A model generated the notes under the pieces. That model was given only the letters and a program-made list of their open reading frames with translations. It made no database searches and was not told the DNA's origin. Of a stretch of DNA of 37,881 nt, positions 1-8,998 are shown piece after piece. The DNA is from Planctomycetota bacterium (GTDB taxonomy: Bacteria; Planctomycetota; Planctomycetia; Gemmatales; Gemmataceae). The stretch spans positions 1 to 37,881 of the forward strand of contig VGYC01000056.1 of assembly GCA_016873095.1 (NCBI GenBank). Reading direction: 5' to 3'. Numbering within the stretch: the stretch's first letter is position 1; each line of letters starts with the position of its first letter. The position numbers were made by a program, and so were the translations under genes.

Positions 1-89
1 GCCTCGAGAAGGACACGCAGCGATTGCAGCGACGGCGAATCCTCCAGGGCGTCCCAGGCGAAAAGTGGTTTGGTGATCGCGATTTTCAT
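1..89 (-). CDS. Transposase, N-terminal fragment running off the left edge
   Basis: An ATG at 87-89 on the minus strand opens a frame that stays open to the window edge (29 codons). It begins MKIAITKPLFAWDALEDSPS, which I recall as the opening of a transposase family that is common in planctomycete genomes. No catalytic residues are visible because the rest lies outside the window. The exact IS family cannot be named from 29 residues. The call rests on recognition of the N-terminus only; if it is wrong this is an unassigned gene start. Confidence 0.55.
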   Translation of the reverse strand, partial: MKIAITKPLFAWDALEDSPSLQSLRVLLE

Positions 90-401
90 GACGGCCTCCA
101 ATGCCGAACGGGGAAGGTGGCGGGCGCTACCATTACAACACAATATATCCCCGTTTGGTTTGGAGGATGGTCGAAAAATTCTGAAAAAAACTGCAACCGC
201 GGGCTTATTCTTACGAAGTCGAGAGTTCTGCGGGGGAAGAGATTTTTGCCCCTTGGTGAGAACCGAAAAAAGACTGGCTCGTCGTACATCGCAACGGGCT
301 CTCACGAAGGAGAAGAAGTAGTTTCACACTCGCCGGGAAGGTACAATGGGGTCGCCCCATCGACTGATTCCGAATGTCTGTCCCCAACCACGAGGTTCGC
401 G
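90..401. other. Non-coding stretch between transposase and coiled-coil gene
   Basis: About 310 bases with no convincing gene. It should hold the upstream end of the left-edge insertion sequence and the promoter of the gene at 402, but I could not recognise a terminal inverted repeat, a target duplication or clear -35/-10 boxes. It is more AT-rich than its surroundings around 130-200, which fits promoter or IS-end DNA. Confidence 0.3.
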
Positions 402-833
402 ATGCGACGTATGTCCCTGTCCAGAACGATCGTTGGCCTGCTGCTGTTCTGCTTCGGCGGCATTGTCCTGGCTTCCGAGGGCGATGAACTGCGGGAGCGT
501 GCCAAGGCCCTTCGGAAGGAAGCCGCCGTCCTGGCGGAGCGCGGCAACAAGGAACAGGCCGAGCGACTGACCAAGGAAGCCGCGCAACTGCTGGAAGCGG
601 CGGAACGGCTGGAGCGGAAGGCCACCGAGGCCCACGACCTCGCCGCACAGCTGCTCGAGAGGGCCGCGGCAATGGAGCGAGAGGTGCAGGAAGGGAAACG
701 ACGACTGGCCGCCGCAATGCACAAGGCCCACGGCAAGGAACAAGGAGGCGGAGTCGTGCAGGAATTGCGTGCCGAGATCGAACGGCTGCGCGCGGAGGTC
801 AAGGAACTTCGTCAAAGGCTCGAGAAGCGCTGA
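402..833 (+). CDS. Small exported coiled-coil protein, function unknown
   Basis: A 143-residue protein. The open frame extends further upstream, but the ATG at 402 is chosen because it opens directly into a signal peptide: a basic start (MRRMSLSR), a hydrophobic core (TIVGLLLFCFGGIVL) and a likely cleavage site after VLA. The rest is almost entirely charged and rich in Ala, Glu, Arg and Leu with heptad spacing. It should form one long alpha-helical coiled coil from about residue 25 to the end, with a short Gly-rich break (EQGGGVV) near residue 115. No enzyme motif is present. Such proteins are common in planctomycete envelopes; an oligomeric periplasmic role is only inference. Confidence 0.7.
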   Translation: MRRMSLSRTIVGLLLFCFGGIVLASEGDELRERAKALRKEAAVLAERGNKEQAERLTKEAAQLLEAAERLERKATEAHDLAAQLLERAAAMEREVQEGKRRLAAAMHKAHGKEQGGGVVQELRAEIERLRAEVKELRQRLEKR

Positions 834-865
834 TGCGCGTGAGGTTGCACTTTTCGGACAGCCTG

Positions 866-2425
866 TTATTGCGGCTGGTCTTTCGTCAGCTTGTTGTCGG
901 CGACCACGCCGGCGGGTCCGTCGATGTCAACCATTCGGGCGTTGGCATCGGCGGAAGTTCCCGTGTTGCCGAAGACATGCGCCGGTTGGCGGCTGCCCTT
1001 GATGATGATTGCCGCCCCTTGAAACTGCTTGATGGTGTTGCCGGTCACGTGCACGGTTGCTTTCGTTGCATGCATGGCCGCCCGGTAGCCGGCAAAGGAA
1101 TTGCTGGAGATCGCTGCCGTCGAATTCTCCCACACCCAGACGGCGTTACCCTGGCCCTTGCCGGCCCCGGTGAATATATTGCCGCTCAGCGAGGCCTTGC
1201 CCTGCACCAGAACTGCGGCCACGCCGCCGCCCGCGATGCGATTATCGCTGATGCTTGCGGTCGAGCCGTCCTTCACGGCGATGATCGGCGGCTTGCCGCC
1301 GCTGCGCGACAGCTCGTTGTCGGAGATCGTGGCCGTTGATTTGCCGATCACGCCGATGGCGACCAGCTGGTTGTCGAGGCACTTGTTGCCGCGGATGAGG
1401 GCCATCGCCCGCTGCTGCACGCCGATCCCTGCCTGGCGGTTTTCGCGACACTCATTGCCGACAATCAGCGGCTTGGCCCCGTCTCGGCAGCCGATGCCCG
1501 CCATCTTGTTCTTGCGGCAGAGGTTGTTTCGCAGGACCGGGCTGGCGCCATCGCGGCAACCGATGCCGGCCATATCGTTCTCGTAGCACTCGTTGGCCTC
1601 GACCAGCGGCGCCGTCCCCTCCATGCGGATGCCGATGCCGGCGCGGCGGTTCTTGAAGCACTTGTTGCCGCGCAAGACAGGCCTGGCCCCTTCCCGGCAG
1701 CCGATGCCCGCCCGGACATTCTGGAAGCAGACGTTGCCGGTAATGATCGGGTTCGCCTTGCGACAGCCGATGCCGGCGCGCAGATTCTCCCGGCAAGTGT
1801 TGCCGCGGATGATCGGCTCGGCTCCGTCCGCGACGCCGATCCCTCCGCCCATGTTGCGATACACGATATTGCCGGTGATGAGCGGTTCGGTCCTGGCCTT
1901 CGCCTTGCCGAGGATGCCGATACCGACATTGCCGTTGTGGTGGACGATGCAATTACTGACGGTGCAGCTGACGCCGTGAATCTGGACGGCTGGGAAAGTG
2001 CCTTCAGCCTGAACCGATCCTTCCTCGTCTCCCAGTTCTTCTCCTTGCGACTCAAAGTGCTTCTTCCAGATCGCGTCGTCGAATGTCCCGACACGGGTGA
2101 TCGTGAAGCCATCCAGGATGCTGTCCTCGGCCATGACGATGCCCGGCAGTTTTCCTGTTCCAGCGCCGTCGATCACGGTCGCCTCGGCCCGCTTCAGGCC
2201 GTCGTTTCCCCTGGAGCTGTCGCCAGCGCTGCGCAGGACGATTCCCGGCTTGAGATGGATACGTTCCCGATACTTGCCGGGGGCAACGAGTATGGTGTCG
2301 CCTGGCTGACACCTGTCGAGCGCGGCTTGAATGCTCTTGCAGTCTTGCGGAACGCGGATGGTCGCAGCAGGAGCAGACCGGGGCGGCCAGACAACGCAAA
2401 TCGCGACGATGATGTAACGCAGCAT
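866..2425 (-). CDS. Secreted right-handed parallel beta-helix repeat protein
   Basis: A 519-residue exported protein. The ATG at 2425 is preferred over upstream ATGs because AAGGA lies about 7 bases upstream and the protein then opens with a signal peptide (MLRYIIVAICVVWPPRSAPA). It begins with the pectate-lyase-like entry 'IRVPQDCKSIQAALDRCQPG', followed by 'GDTILVAPGKYRE', typical of NosD/PbH1 carbohydrate-binding beta-helix proteins. The middle holds about nine consecutive coils of roughly 23 residues with the pattern N-x-C-x-x-N-x-x-A-G-I-G-C/V, so Asn and Cys should stack in ladders along the helix. It is divergent from the MFS gene at 2559, with about 130 bases between them. A polysaccharide lyase or glycan-binding role is possible; no catalytic residues were identified. 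Confidence 0.85.
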   Translation of the reverse strand: MLRYIIVAICVVWPPRSAPAATIRVPQDCKSIQAALDRCQPGDTILVAPGKYRERIHLKPGIVLRSAGDSSRGNDGLKRAEATVIDGAGTGKLPGIVMAEDSILDGFTITRVGTFDDAIWKKHFESQGEELGDEEGSVQAEGTFPAVQIHGVSCTVSNCIVHHNGNVGIGILGKAKARTEPLITGNIVYRNMGGGIGVADGAEPIIRGNTCRENLRAGIGCRKANPIITGNVCFQNVRAGIGCREGARPVLRGNKCFKNRRAGIGIRMEGTAPLVEANECYENDMAGIGCRDGASPVLRNNLCRKNKMAGIGCRDGAKPLIVGNECRENRQAGIGVQQRAMALIRGNKCLDNQLVAIGVIGKSTATISDNELSRSGGKPPIIAVKDGSTASISDNRIAGGGVAAVLVQGKASLSGNIFTGAGKGQGNAVWVWENSTAAISSNSFAGYRAAMHATKATVHVTGNTIKQFQGAAIIIKGSRQPAHVFGNTGTSADANARMVDIDGPAGVVADNKLTKDQPQ

Positions 2426-2558
2426 GGTGGAATCCTTCATCAAGACAGCAATCGCCCCTGACACGATGAAACCACGGATCACACGGCCCGGTCAAGCCTT
2501 GAACACCGTTTTCGGCATGGTGCGGCCCGGGCCTGGAGGTCCGACCTACAATCAAGAG

Positions 2559-3827
2559 ATGGTGCACGATCCCTACGGCGTCTTTCGCATTCGTGATTAT
2601 CGCTGCTTGCTGTCGGCAGGGGTGCTCGGCAGCATCGGCATGGAAGTGCAGGCGGTGGCCGTGGGCTGGGATCTGTACGTGCGGACCAGTTCGGCGGCGA
2701 TGCTCGGTTACGCGGGGCTGGCGCAGTTCCTGCCCGTATTGCTGTTCTCGTTGCCTGCGGGCCACCTCGCCGATCGTTACAGCCGCAAGAGGTTGTACCA
2801 GATCGCGCAGGCCGCCGTTGCGGCCTGCTCGCTGGGGCTGGCGGGACTCACGCTAGGCGAAGGGCCGGTGCTGGTCGTCCTGGTGCTGCTGTTCTTGACG
2901 GGCATGGCCCGCGCCCTGAGCGTACCTTCGCGGGCGTCGCTGGTGCCGCAAGTGGTGCCGCTGGAGTTGCTGGCCAGCGCCATTACGTGGAACAGCAGCG
3001 GCTGGCAGATCGCCAACGTCGTGGGCCCGGCGGTGGGGGGCGCGGTGATCGCCCTGGCGGGTACTGCGGAGGCCTTTCATGTAGCGGCGGCCTGCTCCCT
3101 GGCCAGTGTCGCGCTGGCTGCCCCGATTCGGGTCACGCCCGGCAACCGGGCGCACACGTCGCCTTCGCTGGAGTCGTTGCTGGCGGGCGTGCGTTTCGTC
3201 TATCAGACGAGGCTGTTGCTGGCGGCCATCACGCTCGACCTGTTCGCCGTGCTGCTGGGCGGCGCGACGGCACTGTTGCCGATCTTCGCCCGCGACATTC
3301 TCGAGGTTGGCCCGACGGGTCTGGGCTGGCTTCGGGCCGCGCCCGCCGTCGGGGCGTTCGGCATGGCCATGCTGCTGGCGCATCGGCCGCCGCTGTCGCG
3401 GACCGGGATTGCCCTGCTGCTTGCCGTGGCCGGCTTCGGCGCCGCCACCATTGTCTTCGGCCTGTCGCAAGACCCGCTGCTGTCGTTCATCATGCTCGCG
3501 CTGACGGGGGCCTTCGATAACATCAGCGTCGTGGTGCGTCACACGCTGGTGCAGGTGCTGACTCCGGATGCCATGCGTGGCCGGGTCTCCGCGGTCAACC
3601 TGGTTTTCATCAGCTCGTCCAACGAGCTGGGTGCGTTTGAGTCGGGCGTGACCGCCGAGTGGTTCGGGCCCGTGCTGTCCGTGGTGGGCGGCGGCGTCGG
3701 CACCATCCTGGTAGTGCTGGCGGCGATGGCCTGGTGGCCGGAATTGCTGCGGCTGGGGCCGTTGCATCGCCTGCGGTCGCCGAGAGAGGATGAAGTGAAA
3801 GCCGGCCCCGACATGGCACAATCTTGA
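2559..3827 (+). CDS. MFS exporter (EntS/MFS_3-like)
   Basis: A 422-residue membrane protein with about 12 hydrophobic segments. The start at 2559 gives MVHDPYGVFRIRDYRCLL, the usual opening of this family. In-frame ATGs lie further upstream (2517 and others), but their extra residues are not hydrophobic and look like leader DNA; the ribosome site is weak (AAGAG). The loop after TM2 carries the MFS motif A as GHLADRYSRKRL. The family exports siderophores, drugs or other small molecules by proton antiport in the inner membrane. Nothing nearby names the substrate. It converges with the M20 gene, only 21 bases separating the stops. Confidence 0.85.
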   Translation: MVHDPYGVFRIRDYRCLLSAGVLGSIGMEVQAVAVGWDLYVRTSSAAMLGYAGLAQFLPVLLFSLPAGHLADRYSRKRLYQIAQAAVAACSLGLAGLTLGEGPVLVVLVLLFLTGMARALSVPSRASLVPQVVPLELLASAITWNSSGWQIANVVGPAVGGAVIALAGTAEAFHVAAACSLASVALAAPIRVTPGNRAHTSPSLESLLAGVRFVYQTRLLLAAITLDLFAVLLGGATALLPIFARDILEVGPTGLGWLRAAPAVGAFGMAMLLAHRPPLSRTGIALLLAVAGFGAATIVFGLSQDPLLSFIMLALTGAFDNISVVVRHTLVQVLTPDAMRGRVSAVNLVFISSSNELGAFESGVTAEWFGPVLSVVGGGVGTILVVLAAMAWWPELLRLGPLHRLRSPREDEVKAGPDMAQS

Positions 3828-3848
3828 CGCAGTCTGGGTAAACTCCGG

Positions 3849-5024
3849 TCATGCCAAGAGCTTCTCGACCAGCCGCGCCCAGTAGCTGGCGCCCAGCGGC
3901 AGGATCTCGTCATTGAAATCGTAACGCGGGTTGTGGAGCAGCCGGCCATTGTCGCTCGGGCCATTGCCGACCCAGATGTAGCAGCCCGGGCGTTTCTGCA
4001 ACATGAAGGCGAAGTCCTCGCTTCCCATGCAGGGTTGAGGATCACGATTCACGTTTGCACTACCGACCACGTCGTCGGCCGCAGCCATCGACCAGTCCGT
4101 CTCGCGTGGCGAGTTCTGGGTGGCCGGGCAGCGGCGCTCGTAGCGCAGCGTGCCTGAGGCTCCGCAGGCAGCGCCGATGCCGCGCATGATGCGCGACATG
4201 GCCGCCTCGGTCGCATCCTGCACTTCCTTGCGAAATGTGCGAACGGTGCCGCGCAGGGTCGCGTGCGGCGGAATTACGTTCCAGGTGTCGCCGGCGTGGA
4301 ACTGAGTCACGCTTAGGACGAGCTGATCCAGGGGATCGGTGTTGCGGCTGGCGATCGTCTGCAAGGCAGTAACCACCTGGGACGCGGCAACGATCGGATC
4401 GACACCGAGGTGCGGCATGGCGGCGTGCGTCCCGGAGCCAGTAATCTGCATCTCGAAGATGTCGAAGGCGGCCATGATAGGGCCGGGACGCGCGCCGAAG
4501 CGGCCGACTGCCATGCCGGGCCAGTTGTGCATGCCGAACACGGCATCCATGGGAAACTTCTCGAAGAGTCCCTCGTCAACCATGACGCGGCCTCCGCCCT
4601 CGTTTTCCTCGGCGGGCTGAAAGACGAAGTGCACGGTTCCGGAGAAGTTGCGCGTGGCCGCCAGGTATTTCGCGGCCCCCAGGAGCATCGTCGTGTGGCC
4701 GTCGTGGCCGCAGGCGTGCATCTTTCCCGGGAACTGCGATTTGTGGGCGAAATCATTTTGTTCGGTGATGTCGAGTGCGTCGATGTCGGCCCGCAACCCG
4801 AGGGCGGCGACAGGCCCGCGACCGCTTCGATTGCCTGGCAACGTTCCGACCACACCGGTCTTGGCGAGCCCGCGGTGGACCTGGATTCCCCAGCTTGCAA
4901 GCCGTTTGGCGATGAAGTCCGACGCGTAGGTTTCCTCGAACGCCGTTTGCGGGTGGGCGTGCAGGTCGCGTCGCCAGGCGGTCATCTCTTTGTGCTGGTC
5001 GCTGATGGCATCAAGGATCGGCAT
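3849..5024 (-). CDS. M20 family amidohydrolase (hippurate/IAA-amino-acid hydrolase type)
   Basis: A 391-residue zinc peptidase of the M20D group. It removes acyl groups from N-acyl amino acids or related amides in the cytoplasm. The start at 5024 follows a GGAGG site. Visible motifs are the N-terminal LHAHPQTAFEE (about 21-31), the metal-binding HACGHDGH (103-110), the catalytic PAEE pair (E139/E140) and GMHNWPG, which together mark this family. Later come the dimerisation-domain segment GSGTHAAMPH and the C-terminal CMGSEDFAF with its metal ligand region. No signal peptide is seen. The substrate cannot be told from sequence. It is divergent from the lactonase gene at 5193. Confidence 0.9.
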   Translation of the reverse strand: MPILDAISDQHKEMTAWRRDLHAHPQTAFEETYASDFIAKRLASWGIQVHRGLAKTGVVGTLPGNRSGRGPVAALGLRADIDALDITEQNDFAHKSQFPGKMHACGHDGHTTMLLGAAKYLAATRNFSGTVHFVFQPAEENEGGGRVMVDEGLFEKFPMDAVFGMHNWPGMAVGRFGARPGPIMAAFDIFEMQITGSGTHAAMPHLGVDPIVAASQVVTALQTIASRNTDPLDQLVLSVTQFHAGDTWNVIPPHATLRGTVRTFRKEVQDATEAAMSRIMRGIGAACGASGTLRYERRCPATQNSPRETDWSMAAADDVVGSANVNRDPQPCMGSEDFAFMLQKRPGCYIWVGNGPSDNGRLLHNPRYDFNDEILPLGASYWARLVEKLLA

Positions 5025-5192
5025 GAAGCCTCCGGTTGCTGACGCGTTCGAGGTTCCTTTTGACCTCATGCTAGTAGTCGACCCGGCAGGCCACAAGACC
5101 TACACTGAGAGCGGAGGCCACTTCCGGCACTCCGCGTTTCGTCGCGCCTTTGCCGCATTACCCACCGAACCTGCCAACGACTGGAGCGAGCA

Positions 5193-6317
5193 ATGACTTT
5201 CCCGAAGATCAACGAGTGTAGACGCCGGCTTGTGGCCGGTCTCCTCCTTGCGGTAGCGCTGGCTTGCGGACAGGTGCAAGCGCAGGAGAAATACCGCGTG
5301 TACCTCGGCACCTACACCGACAAGGACAGCAAGGGCATTTACCAGTGCGAGATGAACCTCAAGGATGGTTCGCTGTCGCCGGCGACGCTGGCGGGAGAGA
5401 CGAGCGACCCGTCCTTCATCGCGTTCCATCCGAACAAGAAGTTTCTCTACGCCGTCAACGAAGGGCAGGCGGCGGTCAGCGCTTTTGCCATCGACGAGAA
5501 GACCGGCAAGCTCACGTTCCTCAACAAGCAGCCGTCGCAGGGCGGGGCGCCGTGCCATCTCGTCGTCGATGCGACGGGCAAGAACGTGCTGGCTGCCAAT
5601 TACTCGGGTGGCAGCTGCATCTGCCTTCCGATTGAAGCGGACGGCAAGCTGGGCAAGGCAACTTCCTTCCAGCAGCATGAGGGCAAGAAAAAGAACGGGC
5701 ACTCAATCCACGTGGACAAGGCCAACAAGTTCGCACTGTGCTGCGATCTCGGCCTGGACAAGGTCATCATCTACGCTTTCGACGCCGGCAAGGGAACGCT
5801 GACCGCGCACGGCGCCTTCGACACGCCGAGGGGCGCCGGCCCGCGACATTTCGCCTGGCATCCCGATGGCAAGACGGCCTACATCAACGGCGAGTCCGAC
5901 CTGACCATCATTGCCTGCGCGTACGACGCGGACAAGGGCATCCTGACACAGCGGCAGGTGCTTTCCACGCTGCCCAGGGATGTTGCTCGCAAGGGAGGCA
6001 GCACGGCGGAAACCGTGGTGCACCCTTCCGGAAAATTTGTCTACGTCTCCAACCGCGATCCTTACAACTCGATCGCGATCTTCTCGATCGATCCGAAGAC
6101 GCGCAAGCTGACGGCCGTAGCACACCAGGGCATGGGCGTGAAGACGCCGCGCAACTTCGCCATCGAGCCGACCGGGCGATACATGCTCGTTGCCAACCAG
6201 TCGGGCGGCAACGTCATCGTCTTTCGCATCAACCAGTCCACCGGCGCACTGACGCCGACCGGGGCCAGCGTGCAGGTAGCCAACCCGGTATGCGTGCGCT
6301 TCATGGAGCTGAAATGA
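5193..6317 (+). CDS. Secreted lactonase-family seven-bladed beta-propeller
   Basis: A 374-residue protein of the 6-phosphogluconolactonase/carboxymuconate-cyclase-like family (YbhE/Pgl type). It opens with an export signal (RRRLVAGLLLAVALACGQVQAQ), so it acts outside the cytoplasm and is unlikely to be the pentose-phosphate enzyme itself. Family hallmarks are YLGTYTDKDSKGIYQ at the start of the propeller, DPSFIAFHPNKKFLYAVNE, the repeated 'HPSGKFVYVSNRD' blade pattern, and 'GRYMLVANQSGGNVIVF' near the end. Planctomycete genomes carry many paralogues of this exported group, whose substrates are unknown. It ends about 120 bases before the convergent ABC permease gene. Confidence 0.85.
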   Translation: MTFPKINECRRRLVAGLLLAVALACGQVQAQEKYRVYLGTYTDKDSKGIYQCEMNLKDGSLSPATLAGETSDPSFIAFHPNKKFLYAVNEGQAAVSAFAIDEKTGKLTFLNKQPSQGGAPCHLVVDATGKNVLAANYSGGSCICLPIEADGKLGKATSFQQHEGKKKNGHSIHVDKANKFALCCDLGLDKVIIYAFDAGKGTLTAHGAFDTPRGAGPRHFAWHPDGKTAYINGESDLTIIACAYDADKGILTQRQVLSTLPRDVARKGGSTAETVVHPSGKFVYVSNRDPYNSIAIFSIDPKTRKLTAVAHQGMGVKTPRNFAIEPTGRYMLVANQSGGNVIVFRINQSTGALTPTGASVQVANPVCVRFMELK

Positions 6318-6400
6318 CGAAGCGGCCACATTGAGGGTCTACTCACGCTGGACGCTGCCAAGTGTGCGGGTCCAATCACGCCAGGCAGCAACTAGACGCC

Positions 6401-6436
6401 CGGCTGGAATCGAAACCTCGGCTGGAATCGAAACCT
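6401..6436. repeat. 18-bp perfect tandem duplication
   Basis: The 18-mer CGGCTGGAATCGAAACCT occurs twice head to tail at 6401-6418 and 6419-6436. The second copy runs into the stop codon of the ABC permease gene (minus strand, stop at 6436-6438), so the duplication lies immediately downstream of the gene and does not change its product. Confidence 0.9.
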
Positions 6437-8064
6437 CAGCGGTGCCGGTTCCACGCCAGGGCCAAGGGGGTCGCCGCCAGCCGTGCCATCGGCATGACGA
6501 AGACAACAGCGTACGCGAGATAGTAGATAGGCACGCGTTCCCTCGGCACGACCCATGCCAGGACGACGAACAGCGTCGATGCGAGCAACAACCACGCCGC
6601 CAGCCAGCGTGCCACCGTTTTCGGTCGCAGCAATCCTTGCCGAAAAACCTGCCGTAATGCCCACGCGACGAGCAGCAGCCTGCCCAGCAGCAGCGCGCCG
6701 AGTAACCACGGCAGGACACGCAGGACTACTTCGTGGATTTCGGGATGATTGACAATCCGTATCACCGCGATAAGCAAGGGCAAGGCGCCGAGTAAGTAAA
6801 CGCAGAGAATAGCCAGCGAGACCCAAACGCGTCCCGTCAGACCGATGTACAGACCGTCCACCTTGCGCTTCCATGTCCAGACAAAGAGCCAGAGGGCGAT
6901 CGCGACGATGCCCGCGGCGATTGCGCCGGGTGGATGCTCCCGTGCGATGTGATGCCAGCCGTCTGCCACGTCCTGGAATCTCCCGGTCAGCACCACTGCC
7001 GATGGGACCATCACCATGACAATCATCCACGCTGACAGCGTGCTCCACACTGCGGACTTGAGCATGGCGCCGATCATGTCGGCACTGTGCATGGGCAGGG
7101 TCGCGATGAACGGCATCATGACGACGCGGTCCTTGATCCAGCGATTCTTACCGGTGCCCGGCCAGCATCCCGAGAGACCGGCAAGAAACACGGGCAGCGC
7201 CAGGGCGGACAGCAGCGTGTGCGCGGTGGGAATGTGGTCGTTCTCGGGAAGCAGCAACGGCATGAGGACCACGACAAGCACCAGGCCCGTCGAGAAGGCG
7301 AGCGATTTGCCGGCCAGTCGCCACTCGAACCACAAATGCGCCCGCCCGGCCGACGTGAACGACTTGCGGGACTGCGGCAGCCAGCGGGCGAGCTTTCGCA
7401 AGGGCGCAAGGATCGCTCGCCAATCGGGGACGTGGCCGCAACGGGCGTGTGCGACACCGACATAAGCGATCGCCCAGGCCACCAGCGCAAGGCTCGCGTG
7501 CAAGCCGACGAGCCAAGGTTCGGCGACTCCCGAAACGGCACTGAACACTCCCAATGCGATCAGGATCTGAATCACGATTGCGAACAAGATTACGCGCAGC
7601 CAGGGGAGCCCGCACGGCGTCCAGACCAGCGCTTGCACCCACGCCAACGACGCCGCCATGAGAATGGCGGGCCACGCCAGCGGCACCTCGACGCGGGGCC
7701 GCAAGATGAGCCAGACCACAAGCCACAAGAGGCTCGCCGCTAGGGCTCCATAGAGCATCGGCCAAAAAACCAACGCACCGGTCGGCACCGGGAGCCGAAA
7801 CAACCGCTGCGGAAAACAGGACTCACGCGCGAGCGTGTCACCGTCAAATCCATAGGCAAAAGCGCCCAGCAGGAATACGGGTATGGTGGCGAGGCCGATC
7901 ACAATGAGACCGCCCACGACGTTTTCGATGAACTCCGGCGAGCCGTGCGTTGAGATGATTGCGGACGTGGTTCCCGCAAAGAGCAGATAGCCCAGGACCA
8001 AGATGAGGCCGTAGCGATGCTGGCGCCAGAGCAGCCAGGCAAATGCGAGCGAATGGGGCAGCAT
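6436..8064 (-). CDS. ABC transporter permease subunit (ABC-2-like)
   Basis: A 542-residue polytopic membrane protein with roughly twelve hydrophobic segments and no recognisable soluble domain. Its start lies 3 bases after the stop of the ATPase gene, and a GGAGG site sits inside the end of that gene, so the two are translated together. With the GntR regulator upstream it forms a YtrA/YtrB-type operon: regulator, ATPase, membrane partner. The sequence is poorly conserved, and the substrate is unknown; systems of this layout usually act in cell-envelope stress or export. The 3' end abuts an 18-bp tandem duplication. Confidence 0.75.
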   Translation of the reverse strand: MLPHSLAFAWLLWRQHRYGLILVLGYLLFAGTTSAIISTHGSPEFIENVVGGLIVIGLATIPVFLLGAFAYGFDGDTLARESCFPQRLFRLPVPTGALVFWPMLYGALAASLLWLVVWLILRPRVEVPLAWPAILMAASLAWVQALVWTPCGLPWLRVILFAIVIQILIALGVFSAVSGVAEPWLVGLHASLALVAWAIAYVGVAHARCGHVPDWRAILAPLRKLARWLPQSRKSFTSAGRAHLWFEWRLAGKSLAFSTGLVLVVVLMPLLLPENDHIPTAHTLLSALALPVFLAGLSGCWPGTGKNRWIKDRVVMMPFIATLPMHSADMIGAMLKSAVWSTLSAWMIVMVMVPSAVVLTGRFQDVADGWHHIAREHPPGAIAAGIVAIALWLFVWTWKRKVDGLYIGLTGRVWVSLAILCVYLLGALPLLIAVIRIVNHPEIHEVVLRVLPWLLGALLLGRLLLVAWALRQVFRQGLLRPKTVARWLAAWLLLASTLFVVLAWVVPRERVPIYYLAYAVVFVMPMARLAATPLALAWNRHR

Positions 8065-8067
8065 GGA

Positions 8068-8994
8068 TCAATCCTCCGCCGCGGCCGGGATGCGTGTCCC
8101 GACGCGCGCGACAAAAATCTCATCCAAGGACGGCACGCGCTTGTCGAGCACTTGGGCCCCGCAACTCGCGGCGGCTGCCTGAAGCTCAGCGGCCTGGCCG
8201 TGGCAAACCGCGGTCCATTCGTGCCCGGCACCTTCCCACGTCAAGACGCCCGCAAGCTGCGGCGGCCGGACTCGTGCCTCAGCAAAGTGCAGTGTCAGAC
8301 AGCGATGCGTCGCCTTGATCTCGTCAAGAGCAGCACTGAAGACGATCTTCCCCAGGTTGATCATCGTCACGTGATCGGATACGCGTTCCACTTCGTGAAG
8401 CAAATGGGACGAAAACAGAACGGTGCGTCCCTCGTCGGCAATGGCCCGAATGATCGCCTCGAGGATGTCTCGGCGCACGATCGGATCCAGTCCCGCGGAC
8501 GGTTCGTCCAAGACGAGCAATTCAGGCCGATGAGCCAGCGCGACGAGGAGGCCGGCGCGGGCCCGCTGTCCCCTGGACAGGTGCTTGATCTTGGCGGCCG
8601 GATCGAGGTCGAAGCGGACGCGCAGTTCCTCCGCATACGTTGCGTCCCATTTCGGGAAGAACGCCTGCGTATAACGCATGAGTTCCCACACGCGCATCCA
8701 ACCCGGCAAGTCGTGTTCTTCGGATACATAGCCGATGCGGGCCAGCACATCAGCGGGATCTGCCACGGGATCGCGTCCGAAGACGCGCACCGATCCCATC
8801 TCGGCTTTCAGTAAGCCGAGAACGTGCTTGATGAGTGTCGTCTTGCCCGCACCGTTGGCGCCGACGAGGCCGAAGACCATACCGCGCGGGATGGAGATGG
8901 ACACGTTATCAAGCGCGGCCTTGGCGCCAAAATGTCGGGTCAGTGCCTTGACCTCGACGATCGGGTCAGCGACGGTGGATACGCTGGCAATCAT
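8068..8994 (-). CDS. ABC transporter ATPase
   Basis: A 308-residue nucleotide-binding subunit. Motifs appear in order: Walker A GANGAGKT (about 45-52), a Q-loop region reading GYVSEEHDLP (Glu where Gln is usual), the signature LSRGQRARAG, Walker B LLVLDEPSAGLD, and the switch His in FSSHLLHEVE. The start at 8994 is chosen because GAGGAG lies 10 bases upstream; an alternative ATG at 9015 would overlap the regulator gene by 17 bases and has no ribosome site. The C-terminal 80 residues form the accessory domain typical of ABC-2 exporters. It powers the permease encoded directly downstream. Confidence 0.9.
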   Translation of the reverse strand: MIASVSTVADPIVEVKALTRHFGAKAALDNVSISIPRGMVFGLVGANGAGKTTLIKHVLGLLKAEMGSVRVFGRDPVADPADVLARIGYVSEEHDLPGWMRVWELMRYTQAFFPKWDATYAEELRVRFDLDPAAKIKHLSRGQRARAGLLVALAHRPELLVLDEPSAGLDPIVRRDILEAIIRAIADEGRTVLFSSHLLHEVERVSDHVTMINLGKIVFSAALDEIKATHRCLTLHFAEARVRPPQLAGVLTWEGAGHEWTAVCHGQAAELQAAAASCGAQVLDKRVPSLDEIFVARVGTRIPAAAED

Positions 8995-8998
8995 GGCT

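Noticed and set aside
24-401. 5' extension of the coiled-coil gene's open frame
   Set aside because: The extra 126 codons look random, and the signal peptide begins at 402, so the extension is not coding.
1440-1980. Repeated DNA pattern as a CRISPR array
   Set aside because: The periodicity is the 23-residue protein repeat of the beta-helix gene; units vary at the DNA level and there are no spacers.
2853-3821. 322-codon open frame on the minus strand
   Set aside because: It is antisense to the MFS gene; its Arg/Gln/His-rich translation is typical of a shadow frame.
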